Notes: generated from the letters alone by a model not told the origin. 12,836 nucleotides of DNA from Streptosporangiaceae bacterium (GCA_030039095.1 JASHQP010000170.1:1-12836), one strand, 5' to 3'; positions 1-5,623 are shown, counted from the stretch's first letter. Translations and numbers: made by a program.

Positions 1-1
1 G

Positions 2-73
2 CTGGCCCGCCTGCTCCCCGGCTTCCGCCGTCAGCGCGCCGCGCAGGCCGATGGCCCCGGCGGCACGGACTGA
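2..73 (+). CDS. C-terminal fragment of a gene entering from the left edge (unidentified)
   Basis: A frame is open from the first bases of the window to a TGA at 71-73. It encodes 23 residues, beginning LARLLPGFRRQ and ending GPGGTD. The composition (basic, then Gly/Ala/Asp-rich) would fit the cytoplasmic tail of a membrane protein or a disordered C-terminus, but nothing identifies a family. If real, it converges on the VOC gene that ends at 131, leaving about 57 bp between the stops. I see no hairpin with a T-run in that gap. A chance open frame is also possible, because stops are rare at this GC content. Confidence 0.35.
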   Translation: MARLLPGFRRQRAAQADGPGGTD

Positions 74-130
74 CCCTGTGCCGGCACCGCCTCCGCCTGC
101 GCCGCACCGCCTCCCCCTGATGGCGATCGT

Positions 131-553
131 CTAGCCGCCCGATCCGGCCCGGGGCTCCCCGCGGTAGGTGCCGAACGACCAGTGGTTGCCCTCCGGGTCG
201 ATGACCGCGAAGTCCCGGGAGCCGTAGTCGGTGTCGTTCAGTTCCCGCAGCACCGTTGCCCCCGCCGCCGTGGCCCTCGCGAACAGCCCGTCGGGGTCGT
301 CGGTGACCACGTACGCGCCGAACGTGCCCGGCCGCAGCGGCCACGCATCCTCGGCGCCTTCCTCGCGCGCGGAGCCGAGCATGATCCCGCCCCCGGCGGG
401 CCAGGAAAGCTGCGCGTGGTGGACCACGTCGCCGTCGCCGTAGACGACGGTCTCCTCGAAGCCGAACGCGTCGACCAGGAACTTGATCAGCGCGCGGGCG
501 TCGCGGGCGCGAAGCGTGGGCCAGACCTGTGGCGGTGGTGTCTTGTCGCTCAT
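131..553 (-). CDS. VOC (glyoxalase/bleomycin-resistance fold) family protein
   Basis: A 140-residue protein of about normal length for a single VOC-domain protein. The N-terminal beta-alpha-beta unit reads WPTLRARDARALIKFLVDAF, followed by GFEETVVYGDGD and HHAQLSW (45-51). The C-terminal half carries DYGSRDF and DPEGNHWSFGTY (119-130), the characteristic last strand pair of PhnB/glyoxalase-like proteins. H45/H46 and E121 are candidate metal or substrate ligands, but the substrate cannot be read from the sequence. The ATG at 553-551 overlaps the TGA of the upstream AraC-type gene by four bases (ATGA), which indicates one transcript and translational coupling. The frame extends further upstream, but that would lie wholly inside the regulator gene. 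The pairing suggests the regulator senses a compound that the VOC protein modifies or binds; that is inference. Confidence 0.85.
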   Translation of the reverse strand: MSDKTPPPQVWPTLRARDARALIKFLVDAFGFEETVVYGDGDVVHHAQLSWPAGGGIMLGSAREEGAEDAWPLRPGTFGAYVVTDDPDGLFARATAAGATVLRELNDTDYGSRDFAVIDPEGNHWSFGTYRGEPRAGSGG

Positions 554-1446
554 GGCAGCAAGGCTTGCAGCTCGGCCGCGGGCTGGGCTTGGACGTTTCG
601 GAACTCCTCGGCCAGCCACGCCGACGGTGGCAGCCCGGCCAGGTCGCGGAACTCGCGGGCCAGGTGAGCCTGGTCGTAGTAGCCGCAGTCAGCGGCCAGG
701 TCGGCCAGCAGCAGCGGCGAGCCGGCCGCGGCGCGGCGCTGCAAGAGCCGCCGCGTGCGGTCGAAGCGGATGACCCGTGCGGCGGCCTTCGGGGTGAGGC
801 CGGTCTCCCCGCTGAACATCGATCGCAGGTGGCGGTCGCTCCAGCCGGTCTCGGCGGCAAGCTCGGAAACGGGGCAGTGGCCGCCGTTCGCGACGAGCCG
901 CCGCCAGGCGTGGCCCACCTCGTCGCTGGTGTCCGGGTTCATCGGCGGGTCGCTGAGCCGCGACGTCAGCACGCGATCGAGGACGCCGAATCGATCCGGC
1001 CAGTCCCCCGCCGTCCCGATTCGCTCAACGATCTGGTCGGCCAGCGGGCCGAATACCTCACATCCCTCGACGTCGATGCTGGCGAGTTCGGCGGCCGGCA
1101 TGCCGAGCAGCGCCCGCGCGCCCAGCGGGCTGAGCAGCAACTGGATGCCGGACTGGCGGCCCTGGTGCGTGACGAGCGCCGGCGAGGTGTGCAGCCCGCC
1201 CACCAGGCTGCGGTAGCTGGCGGGGGGCTGGCGCGGGTCGGGGTGCGCGGCAATGGTCAGCGGGTCGTCGAGCGTGAAGATCACGGTGAGGTACGGGGAC
1301 GGGAGCCCGCGGTGCGTGGCAGGCGGCACCCCTGCCTGACGGAAGCCGGCATACCCGGCGACGAATGGCCGCAGCGCGGGCGCCGGGACGCCCCACACCG
1401 ACTCCTCGATGCGGTCGCCCCGGGCGCCAGGCCGGCCCCGGTCCAT
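550..1446 (-). CDS. AraC-family transcriptional regulator
   Basis: A 298-residue protein. Its N-terminal half (about 1-165) is a divergent sensing domain with no motif I can name. The C-terminal third is an AraC/XylS DNA-binding domain with two helix-turn-helix units. The first is near 191-213 (CPVSELAAETGWSDRHLRSMF). The second is near 247-270 (LLADLAADCGYYDQAHLAREF), followed by the typical GLPPSAWL. ATG at 1446 is the preferred start, with GGGAG just upstream but very close. A TTG at 1464 in the same frame would add six residues. The gene overlaps the VOC gene by four bases, so the two are probably one operon. Regulators of this class usually activate or repress a neighbouring gene in response to a small molecule. 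The ligand is unknown. Confidence 0.88.
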   Translation of the reverse strand: MDRGRPGARGDRIEESVWGVPAPALRPFVAGYAGFRQAGVPPATHRGLPSPYLTVIFTLDDPLTIAAHPDPRQPPASYRSLVGGLHTSPALVTHQGRQSGIQLLLSPLGARALLGMPAAELASIDVEGCEVFGPLADQIVERIGTAGDWPDRFGVLDRVLTSRLSDPPMNPDTSDEVGHAWRRLVANGGHCPVSELAAETGWSDRHLRSMFSGETGLTPKAAARVIRFDRTRRLLQRRAAAGSPLLLADLAADCGYYDQAHLAREFRDLAGLPPSAWLAEEFRNVQAQPAAELQALLP

Positions 1447-1543
1447 GCTCCCATCATCGCCCAATCACTTGACGTGCGGAAACAGGCCCGCATTGGCTAA
1501 AAGCCCGCGGGGACAGGCTCGCGCCGCGCTGTGCCGTCATGCC

Positions 1544-1572
1544 GCTTCGCGCCAGCGAGCTTCGCGCCAGCG
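1544..1572. repeat. 14-bp tandem direct repeat
   Basis: GCTTCGCGCCAGCG occurs twice without mismatch, at 1544-1557 and 1559-1572, separated by one base (15-bp period). It lies in the 247-bp gap between the AraC-type gene start and the stop of the CtaG-like gene, about 100 bp upstream of the regulator's start. It could be a pair of same-face binding sites for the regulator or a short tandem duplication. The 15-bp period is not an integral number of helical turns, which weakens the operator reading. Confidence 0.7.
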
Positions 1573-1648
1573 GACAGCCTCTTGCCTGCTCACCGCGTGC
1601 AGCGGTATCGCGCGGATGCGGGCCTTGACCTCCGCGGCCTCGGAGCTA

Positions 1649-1665
1649 CCTATGCCGCGCATAGG
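1649..1665. repeat. 7-3-7 inverted repeat (operator-like dyad or weak terminator)
   Basis: CCTATGC and GCATAGG form perfect 7-bp arms around CGC. The dyad lies 47 bp beyond the stop codon of the CtaG-like gene on the minus strand and about 200 bp upstream of the AraC-type gene. The AT-containing arms stand out from the GC-rich surroundings. No T-run follows on either strand, so an intrinsic terminator is less likely than a protein-binding site. Confidence 0.55.
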
Positions 1666-1711
1666 GTGACGGATTGCGCCCGGGCCGGGCGGCGCCGGCT
1701 CCACGACCCGG

Positions 1712-2515
1712 TCAGGTCGAGTGCATGTCCCAGCCGCGCGGCGGACGCGGCCACCGGCCGGGCCGTGGCGGGTTCTCGGCGCTGACGAGCTCGCGCAGCC
1801 CCTCGTCCGGATCTTCCGAGTCCTTCAGCCAGGTCAGGATCGTCGCGTACCAGAACGGCACGAAGCACAGCGCCGGAACGGCCCACATGATCCCCGTCGC
1901 GATCTCCTGATCGGCAACCGCGCTCAGGCCAGGCTGCGAATAGGCGGTGAACCACGCCACGTGCGAGAACCCAAGGATGTAGGCGAGGATCCAGATCGTC
2001 CACATCGCCAGCGCCGCGAGAAAGGCACGCAGCGGGCGGGGCAGCCGCGGCAGGAGCGGCGGCGACTCTACCAGCTCGAGCCAGAGCGCCGAACCCACGC
2101 CGCCCAGCGTCACGATCTCCGCCACCACGAGGCCAGGCACCCTGGCCAGGGCGTCGACCGAAACCGGCAGCCTCCAGGCGATCACGGCGGCGATGAATGC
2201 CACCAGCGTCGCCAGAGCACGCCCAAATCCGGATCCGCGCCGCAGCGGCCGGGTACGGCGAACCGGGCGCGACCGCCCCGCGAATCCCAGCGCGCGCCAC
2301 GGCGCGCCGAGGACGAAGAGCGCGGGGACGGCAACCGCGAACAGCACGAACTGCAGCGACTCGGCGAACACGTAGCGCCTGGCCATGGTCCCGGCGGGGG
2401 GCAGCACGCAAACCAGGGCGAGGATGAGGGCAGCGACCGCCAGCCACGTTCTCCCGTGGGGCACGGACCACCTCTGCATACGATTGCCGTCCATTGTGCG
2501 CCAGTATGCCGTCAT
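1712..2515 (-). CDS. CtaG-like (caa3-type oxidase assembly family) membrane protein
   Basis: A 267-residue polytopic membrane protein. Hydrophobic segments are visible at about 23-40, 52-70, 98-117, 128-147, 163-184 and 206-229. Two stretches support membership of the caa3_CtaG family: a helix ending VPALFVLGAPWRAL (63-76), and ADQEIATGIMW (201-211), which matches the family's DQQxxGxxMW signature. Family members help deliver copper to cytochrome c oxidase or occur beside copper proteins. Here the helix before the LGAP motif reads FAESLQFVLF and lacks the histidines I expect from the usual HMxQH pattern, so copper handling is doubtful. ATG 2515 was chosen because GGAG lies nine bases upstream. 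The frame stays open to 2662, but the extra stretch is Pro/Arg-rich and unlike a signal peptide. The gene is divergent from the ion permease at 2677. No cytochrome oxidase subunit is in the window. Confidence 0.75.
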   Translation of the reverse strand: MTAYWRTMDGNRMQRWSVPHGRTWLAVAALILALVCVLPPAGTMARRYVFAESLQFVLFAVAVPALFVLGAPWRALGFAGRSRPVRRTRPLRRGSGFGRALATLVAFIAAVIAWRLPVSVDALARVPGLVVAEIVTLGGVGSALWLELVESPPLLPRLPRPLRAFLAALAMWTIWILAYILGFSHVAWFTAYSQPGLSAVADQEIATGIMWAVPALCFVPFWYATILTWLKDSEDPDEGLRELVSAENPPRPGRWPRPPRGWDMHST

Positions 2516-2666
2516 CTCGCCCAGCTCCGGAAGGCTTCCCTGATCGCGGCGGCCACCTGATGCTGGAACCCGGGCAGGCAGGGCCGGCCCGGGGGGCTGG
2601 GCACAAGCAGCGTGGCACCGCGGACGGGGGTAGGGCAGAGATGCCAGGGTAGTGGGCGGCATGGGT

Positions 2667-2671
2667 GGAGG
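2667..2671 (+). promoter_or_regulatory. Ribosome binding site fixing the permease start at GTG 2677
   Basis: GGAGG at 2667-2671, within a longer GGAGGAGGG run, lies five bases before GTG 2677. The earlier in-frame GTG at 2665 overlaps this element and has no comparable site upstream, so 2677 is the better start. Confidence 0.6.
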
Positions 2672-2676
2672 AGGGC

Positions 2677-3939
2677 GTGCTGGGCACTGGACTGGCGGAG
2701 GTCGTTTCCGTCGCGCTGCTGGTGGCGGTGCTGGCCTTTGCGGTCATCCGGCCATGGGGGTGGGGCGAGGCCGTCGCGGCGGTCCCCGCGGCCATCCTCG
2801 TCGTCGCGATCGGCGCGATCTCGCCGCATCGCGCGCTCATGGAGGCCGAGCGGCTGGGCCCGATCATCGGGTTCCTCGCCGCGGTGCTGATCCTGGCTCA
2901 GCTGTGCCAGGGCGAGGGGCTGTTCCGCGCCTGCGGCGCCTGGATGGCGCGCGGCGTCAGCGCAAGGCCGGCGCGGCTGCTCGCCCGTGTCTTCATCGTC
3001 GCCTCTGCCACCACCGCGGTACTCAGCCTGGACGCCACGGTCGTGCTGCTCACCCCGATCGTGTTCGCGACCGCGGCCCGGCGGGGCGCCCGCGCGAAGC
3101 CATACGTCTACGGCACCACTCACCTGGCGAACTCCGCCTCGCTGCTGCTGCCGGTCTCCAACCTGACCAACCTCATCGCGTTCGCCGCCAGCGGGCTGTC
3201 CTTCCCCCGGTTCGCCGCGCTCATGCTCGTGCCGTGGCTCGCCGCCATCGCGGTGGAGTACCTGGTTTTCCGGCGATTTTTCAGGACTGACTTGAACGTG
3301 ACGCCAGCCCCCACCCAGGCCACCGAAACGGCCGGCCTGCCCGTGTTCGCCATTGTCGTGCTCGCGGCAACCCTGGCCGGGTTCGCCGTGACCTCGCTCG
3401 CCGGCATCAACCCCGCGTGGGCGGCGGCGGCGGGCGCGGCCGTGCTCGGGGTCCGGGCGCTGGCCCGGCGGCACACCACGCCGACGGACATCGGGCGGGC
3501 CGCGGCCGTCCCGTTCCTCGCCTTCGTGCTCGCGCTGGGCATCGTGGTCGCGGCGGTGACCGGGAACGGGCTGGCGGGCGCGCTCACGCGGGTGATGCCG
3601 AGCGGGACATCGCTGCTCGCGCTGCTGGCGACGGCCGCGCTGGCGGCGGCGCTGGCCAACGTGGTCAACAACCTGCCGGCCGTGCTGGTGCTGCTCCCGC
3701 TGGCCGCGGCGACCGGGCCGGGAGCGGTGCTCGCGGTGCTGATCGGGACCAACATCGGCCCGAACCTGACGTACGCGGGCTCGCTGGCGACGCTGCTGTG
3801 GCGCCGGGTGCTGCGCGAGCATGGCCACGATGAGCCCGATCTGGGGGAGTTCACCAGGCTCGGCCTTCTCACCGTGCCCGCAGGTCTCGTGCTGGCCACG
3901 GTCGCGCTGTGGGCTGGCCTGAAGGTGATCGGAGGATGA
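2677..3939 (+). CDS. ArsB/SLC13-type ion transporter permease
   Basis: A 420-residue integral membrane protein with about 11-12 hydrophobic segments and the two-half layout of the ion transporter superfamily. The first half carries LDATVVLLTPIVFA and, later, LLLPVSNLTNLIAFAASG. The second half carries ANVVNNLPAVLVLLPLA and GTNIGPNLTYAGSLATLLW. These paired re-entrant-loop signatures (SNLTNL and NNLPA/GPNLT) are typical of ArsB arsenical pumps and related SLC13/CitM carriers. The protein should sit in the cytoplasmic membrane. Arsenite is possible, but no arsR, arsC or ArsA-like gene is nearby, so the substrate is left open; inorganic or organic anions are alternatives. The 3' end overlaps the stress protein's ATG 3936, giving an operon in which the second protein may modulate the transporter. 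The upstream 161 bp is shared with the divergent CtaG-like gene. Confidence 0.82.
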   Translation: MLGTGLAEVVSVALLVAVLAFAVIRPWGWGEAVAAVPAAILVVAIGAISPHRALMEAERLGPIIGFLAAVLILAQLCQGEGLFRACGAWMARGVSARPARLLARVFIVASATTAVLSLDATVVLLTPIVFATAARRGARAKPYVYGTTHLANSASLLLPVSNLTNLIAFAASGLSFPRFAALMLVPWLAAIAVEYLVFRRFFRTDLNVTPAPTQATETAGLPVFAIVVLAATLAGFAVTSLAGINPAWAAAAGAAVLGVRALARRHTTPTDIGRAAAVPFLAFVLALGIVVAAVTGNGLAGALTRVMPSGTSLLALLATAALAAALANVVNNLPAVLVLLPLAAATGPGAVLAVLIGTNIGPNLTYAGSLATLLWRRVLREHGHDEPDLGEFTRLGLLTVPAGLVLATVALWAGLKVIGG

Positions 3940-3944
3940 CCGTG

Positions 3945-4490
3945 ATGAGGATTGTCACCTGGATCGCCGAGGGGACGTGGGCCGCCTGCGTCGACGCCAC
4001 CCGCGGGTTCGCGGCGGACGAGGCGGACATCGTATTGCTGCACGTCAGCGACGTGGATGTCTCGGCCGCCGCGCACGGTGCCTATGCCGGCCTGCTCGGC
4101 CGCGGACCACGGCGGGATCCCGGCCCCCGGCTCGCCGAACTCGGCGCCGCATCGGCCGCGGAACTGCTCGAGGCCGCGGCGCGGGCCCTCGATCGCCCCT
4201 GCCGGACCGTGGAGCGGCGCGGGCGCGTGGAGCGCGAGGTCGTCGCGGAGGCCGAGGGCGCCGACCTGCTCGTGCTGGCCAGGGACGGCGACGACACCCG
4301 CCTTGGCCCGAAGAGCCTCGGCCCGCCGGGCCGCTTCGTCGTCGACCACGCCCCGTGCCCGGTACTGCTGATCTGGCCGCGGAAGATCCCCGGCACCGGC
4401 TCCATTCCGCCGCCCCCACCCCACCATCCACCCCAGCCCCCGCCCCCACCCCCGCATCCGCACCGCCCAGGCCCCGGATCACCTCGCTGA
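3945..4490 (+). CDS. Universal stress protein family member with proline-rich tail
   Basis: A 181-residue protein. Residues 1-145 fit the UspA alpha/beta fold: a short first strand (MRIVTWIAEG), DIVLLHVSDVDV (28-39), ADLLVLARDGDD (106-117) and the closing FVVDHAPCPVLLIW (131-144), a family hallmark. The ATP-binding G-x2-G-x9-G-S/T pattern is degraded: the last position reads LGPPGR instead of LGS. The first strand also lacks the usual aspartate, so nucleotide binding is uncertain. Residues 155-181 form a Pro/His-rich tail absent from ordinary Usp proteins. Three starts are possible: ATG 3936 (ATGA overlap with the permease stop), GTG 3942 and ATG 3945. GGAGG at 3931-3935 abuts 3936 but is six and nine bases from the others, favouring 3942 or 3945. 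The overlap implies co-translation with the permease, so a regulatory or stress-coupling role for that transporter is a reasonable inference. Confidence 0.78.
   Translation: MRIVTWIAEGTWAACVDATRGFAADEADIVLLHVSDVDVSAAAHGAYAGLLGRGPRRDPGPRLAELGAASAAELLEAAARALDRPCRTVERRGRVEREVVAEAEGADLLVLARDGDDTRLGPKSLGPPGRFVVDHAPCPVLLIWPRKIPGTGSIPPPPPHHPPQPPPPPPHPHRPGPGSPR
4413..4453 (-). repeat. Run-of-G tract on the minus strand, G-quadruplex-capable
   Basis: The plus strand has C-runs of 5, 4, 4, 5, 5 and 5 bases at 4413-4417, 4419-4422, 4431-4434, 4437-4441, 4443-4447 and 4449-4453. The last four are separated by only one or two bases. The minus (template) strand can therefore form a tight G-quadruplex, and the plus strand an i-motif. 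The tract encodes the proline-rich tail of the stress protein and ends 35 bp before its stop codon. Confidence 0.6.
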
Positions 4491-4496
4491 CTGTAC

Positions 4497-4517
4497 TTTG
4501 CAGACGCGCCCAGCAAA
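4497..4517. repeat. TTTGC...GCAAA dyad upstream of the DUF397 gene
   Basis: TTTGC (4497-4501) and GCAAA (4513-4517) are complementary arms around 11 bases. The left half belongs to the 10-mer TTGCAGACGC (4498-4507), which is repeated exactly at 5503-5512 in the ATPase/regulator gap. It lies just upstream of the palindromic element at 4529-4541. Confidence 0.45.
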
Positions 4518-4528
4518 TGCAGGTGCGG

Positions 4529-4541
4529 CTGCACGTGCATC
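4529..4541 (+). promoter_or_regulatory. Candidate operator, copy 1 (palindromic core TGCACGTGCA)
   Basis: CTGCACGTGCATC contains a perfect 10-bp palindrome at 4530-4539. The same 13 bases occur on the minus strand at 5520-5532, upstream of the ATPase gene. Here the element ends three bases before a good -10 hexamer (TAGTAT, 4545-4550), so a bound protein would sit in the promoter spacer and block RNA polymerase. The most economical candidate ligand is the XRE/DUF5753 regulator of this locus; that is inference. Confidence 0.55.
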
Positions 4542-4544
4542 ACG

Positions 4545-4550
4545 TAGTAT
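4545..4550 (+). promoter_or_regulatory. Probable -10 element of the DUF397 gene
   Basis: TAGTAT matches TATAAT at four of six positions, including the key T, A and final T, in a locally AT-richer stretch 43 bp before the DUF397 ATG. The bases about 17 upstream (GGTGCG region) are not a convincing -35, which would fit an alternative sigma factor or an activator-dependent promoter. Confidence 0.4.
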
Positions 4551-4592
4551 GAGAAGGATCGACGAGACCACTGAATCTAGGGGGAAGCCACG

Positions 4593-4829
4593 ATGCACGA
4601 GGCGCGCAACGGGATGCCCGCCGCGGACTTGCGCGATGTCGCCTGGCGGAAGAGCCGCCACAGCAACTCGCAGGGAACCTGCGTCGAGCTCGCCAGCCTG
4701 CCCGGCGGCGCGATAGCCCTCCGCAACTCCCGGCATCCTGACAGCCCGGCTCTGATCTACACGCGCGCCGAGATCGACGCGTTCATCCGCGGCGCCAAAG
4801 ACGGCGAATTCGACGATCTGATCTCCTGA
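4593..4829 (+). CDS. DUF397 domain protein
   Basis: A 78-residue protein, the normal size for this family. The DUF397 signature is clear: the early WRKSRHSNSQGTCVELASL (residues 18-36), then GGAIALRNSRHPDSPAL and a C-terminal helix with YTRAEIDAFIRGAKDGEFD. Members are small soluble proteins of actinomycetes usually encoded beside an XRE/DUF5753 regulator, and some pairs have been described as toxin-antitoxin-like or as developmental control units (whiJ- and scr-type loci in Streptomyces). The start ATG 4593 is well supported by a GGGGGAAG ribosome site about six bases upstream. Here the gene is separated from the regulator by an oppositely oriented ATPase gene, but it shares an upstream palindromic element with the ATPase/regulator intergenic region. 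No catalytic residues are known to me, so a biochemical activity cannot be given. Confidence 0.9.
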   Translation: MHEARNGMPAADLRDVAWRKSRHSNSQGTCVELASLPGGAIALRNSRHPDSPALIYTRAEIDAFIRGAKDGEFDDLIS

Positions 4830-4855
4830 GCCACCGAGACGAAACGGCGGACTCC

Positions 4856-4869
4856 GGCCGATCCCGGCC
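4856..4869. terminator. Short GC stem-loop between the converging DUF397 and ATPase genes
   Basis: GGCCG (4856-4860) and CGGCC (4865-4869) form a 5-bp stem with an ATCC loop, in the 64-bp gap between two convergent stop codons. There is no T-run on either strand. It might slow polymerase from both sides but is too short to be sure. Confidence 0.25.
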
Positions 4870-4893
4870 AGGGCTCGCCGTCACCAGCGGCTC

Positions 4894-5490
4894 TCAGCGG
4901 AGCAGCACCCAGACGACCTTTCCGGCGCCCTCGACCGACTGCCAGCCCCACGCCTCGCTGCACGACTCGACGACCTGCAGGCCACGGCCGCTCTCGGCGC
5001 TGGCGCTGGGCTGCATCAGGACCGGGCCGCCGGGATCCGGATCGGTTACCAGACACATGAGGTACGGATCCCGCCGTAGTAAGGTCAGCCCAATCGGGTG
5101 CTGATCTGGCAACCACCGAGACGAGAGCACGCCATGCCGGAGCGAATTGGTCACGAGCTCGCAGACCACAAGCTCCGCCACATCTTCCAGCGCGGCCATG
5201 TCCCAGTCTTCGAGCGTGGTCCTGGTGAAATCCCTGGCTTTCCGGGCCGATTCGGGAACTGCCGGAAGCGGGCAGGTGACCGCGGGCTGTATCTCCTCGC
5301 CAACGGCGACGACCTCGAGACCGGCCGGCAGGTGCGGAGTAAAGGATCTCCCCGGGTAACCGCTCGCGGTCAGGAGCCGGTCGTGGCTCACGCTCGCGCC
5401 CTCCGTCCTGACTACGGCGACCGCCAGGCCATCCGTTGGCTCCGGTGCCCCAAGGGGCATCTCGCGGGTCCGGGTTGCAACCGTTATCAT
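4894..5490 (-). CDS. RsbW/AbaA-like ATP-binding regulatory protein (HATPase fold)
   Basis: A 198-residue protein whose C-terminal 120 residues are a GHKL-type ATPase domain of the anti-sigma-factor kind. The N box is ELVTNSLRHG (111-120, with N115 and H119). A G1-like segment reads VTDPDPGGPV (148-157), and the G2 region is ESGRGLQVVESCSEAWGW (166-183). No histidine phosphoacceptor domain is present, so this is not a sensor kinase. Relatives act as serine kinases or anti-sigma partners, or have unclear roles beside DUF397/XRE genes. Residues 1-75 precede the usual start of the domain (PAVPESARKARDF) and match nothing I know. ATG 5490 lacks a strong ribosome site; ATG 5460 or a start nearer residue 60 are alternatives. 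It is divergent from the XRE regulator, with 133 bp between starts holding several dyads, and convergent with the DUF397 gene. Confidence 0.82.
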   Translation of the reverse strand: MITVATRTREMPLGAPEPTDGLAVAVVRTEGASVSHDRLLTASGYPGRSFTPHLPAGLEVVAVGEEIQPAVTCPLPAVPESARKARDFTRTTLEDWDMAALEDVAELVVCELVTNSLRHGVLSSRWLPDQHPIGLTLLRRDPYLMCLVTDPDPGGPVLMQPSASAESGRGLQVVESCSEAWGWQSVEGAGKVVWVLLR

Positions 5491-5501
5491 CCACTATGTA
5501 A

Positions 5502-5515
5502 CTTGCAGACGCAAG
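5502..5515. repeat. CTTGC-AGAC-GCAAG dyad upstream of the ATPase gene
   Basis: Perfect 5-bp arms around AGAC. It includes TTGCAGACGC (5503-5512), the same 10-mer found at 4498-4507 before the DUF397 gene. It starts 12 bases upstream of the ATPase ATG, so it may lie in the transcript's 5' end or overlap the promoter. Confidence 0.45.
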
Positions 5516-5519
5516 ACCC

Positions 5520-5532
5520 GATGCACGTGCAG
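5520..5532 (-). promoter_or_regulatory. Candidate operator, copy 2 (palindromic core TGCACGTGCA)
   Basis: Read on the minus strand this is CTGCACGTGCATC, identical over 13 bases to 4529-4541 and in the same orientation relative to its downstream gene (ATPase here, DUF397 there). It is about 30 bp upstream of the ATPase start and 91 bp upstream of the regulator's GTG, so one bound site could affect both divergent promoters and give autoregulation. Confidence 0.55.
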
Positions 5533-5556
5533 ATGACTGTGCTTCCAGCATATGCA

Positions 5557-5575
5557 GGCGGCATCGTGTGCCGCC
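5557..5575 (+). repeat. GC-rich stem-loop in the probable leader of the XRE regulator
   Basis: GGCGGCA (5557-5563) and TGCCGCC (5569-5575) form a perfect 7-bp stem with a five-base loop. An overlapping alternative pairs CAGGCGGC (5555-5562) with GCCGCCTG (5573-5580) as an 8-bp stem. The two are mutually exclusive. The element ends about 45-50 bases before GTG 5624 and there is no T-run. GCATATGC, a perfect 8-bp palindrome, lies immediately before it at 5548-5555. Confidence 0.4.
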
Positions 5576-5623
5576 GCCTGGTGGCGGATTTTCCCCGATC
5601 AGATCCTGCGTCCGGGGGGCGAT

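Noticed and set aside
1650..2867. Long minus-strand frame overlapping the CtaG-like gene in another phase
   Set aside because: Arg/Pro/Ala-rich shadow without membrane segments. The other phase gives a coherent membrane protein with family motifs.
2512..3828. Long open frame on the minus strand opposite the permease
   Set aside because: Its translation is dominated by Arg, Gly, Gln, His and Pro with no domain, as expected for the antisense of a GC-rich gene. The plus strand encodes a clear transporter.
2677..3939. Calling the permease a specific arsenite pump
   Set aside because: The signature loops are shared by ArsB and other SLC13/CitM-type carriers, and no arsenic-resistance partner gene is present.
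3120..4463. Long minus-strand open frame opposite the permease end and stress protein
   Set aside because: Low-complexity Ser/Ala/Thr/Pro composition, no motif, and it spans two well-supported plus-strand genes.
5473..5482. Perfect palindrome GGTTGCAACC
   Set aside because: It is within the first codons of the ATPase gene as called, is not repeated at the DUF397 promoter, and 10-bp palindromes occur by chance. It would matter only if the ATPase start is further downstream.
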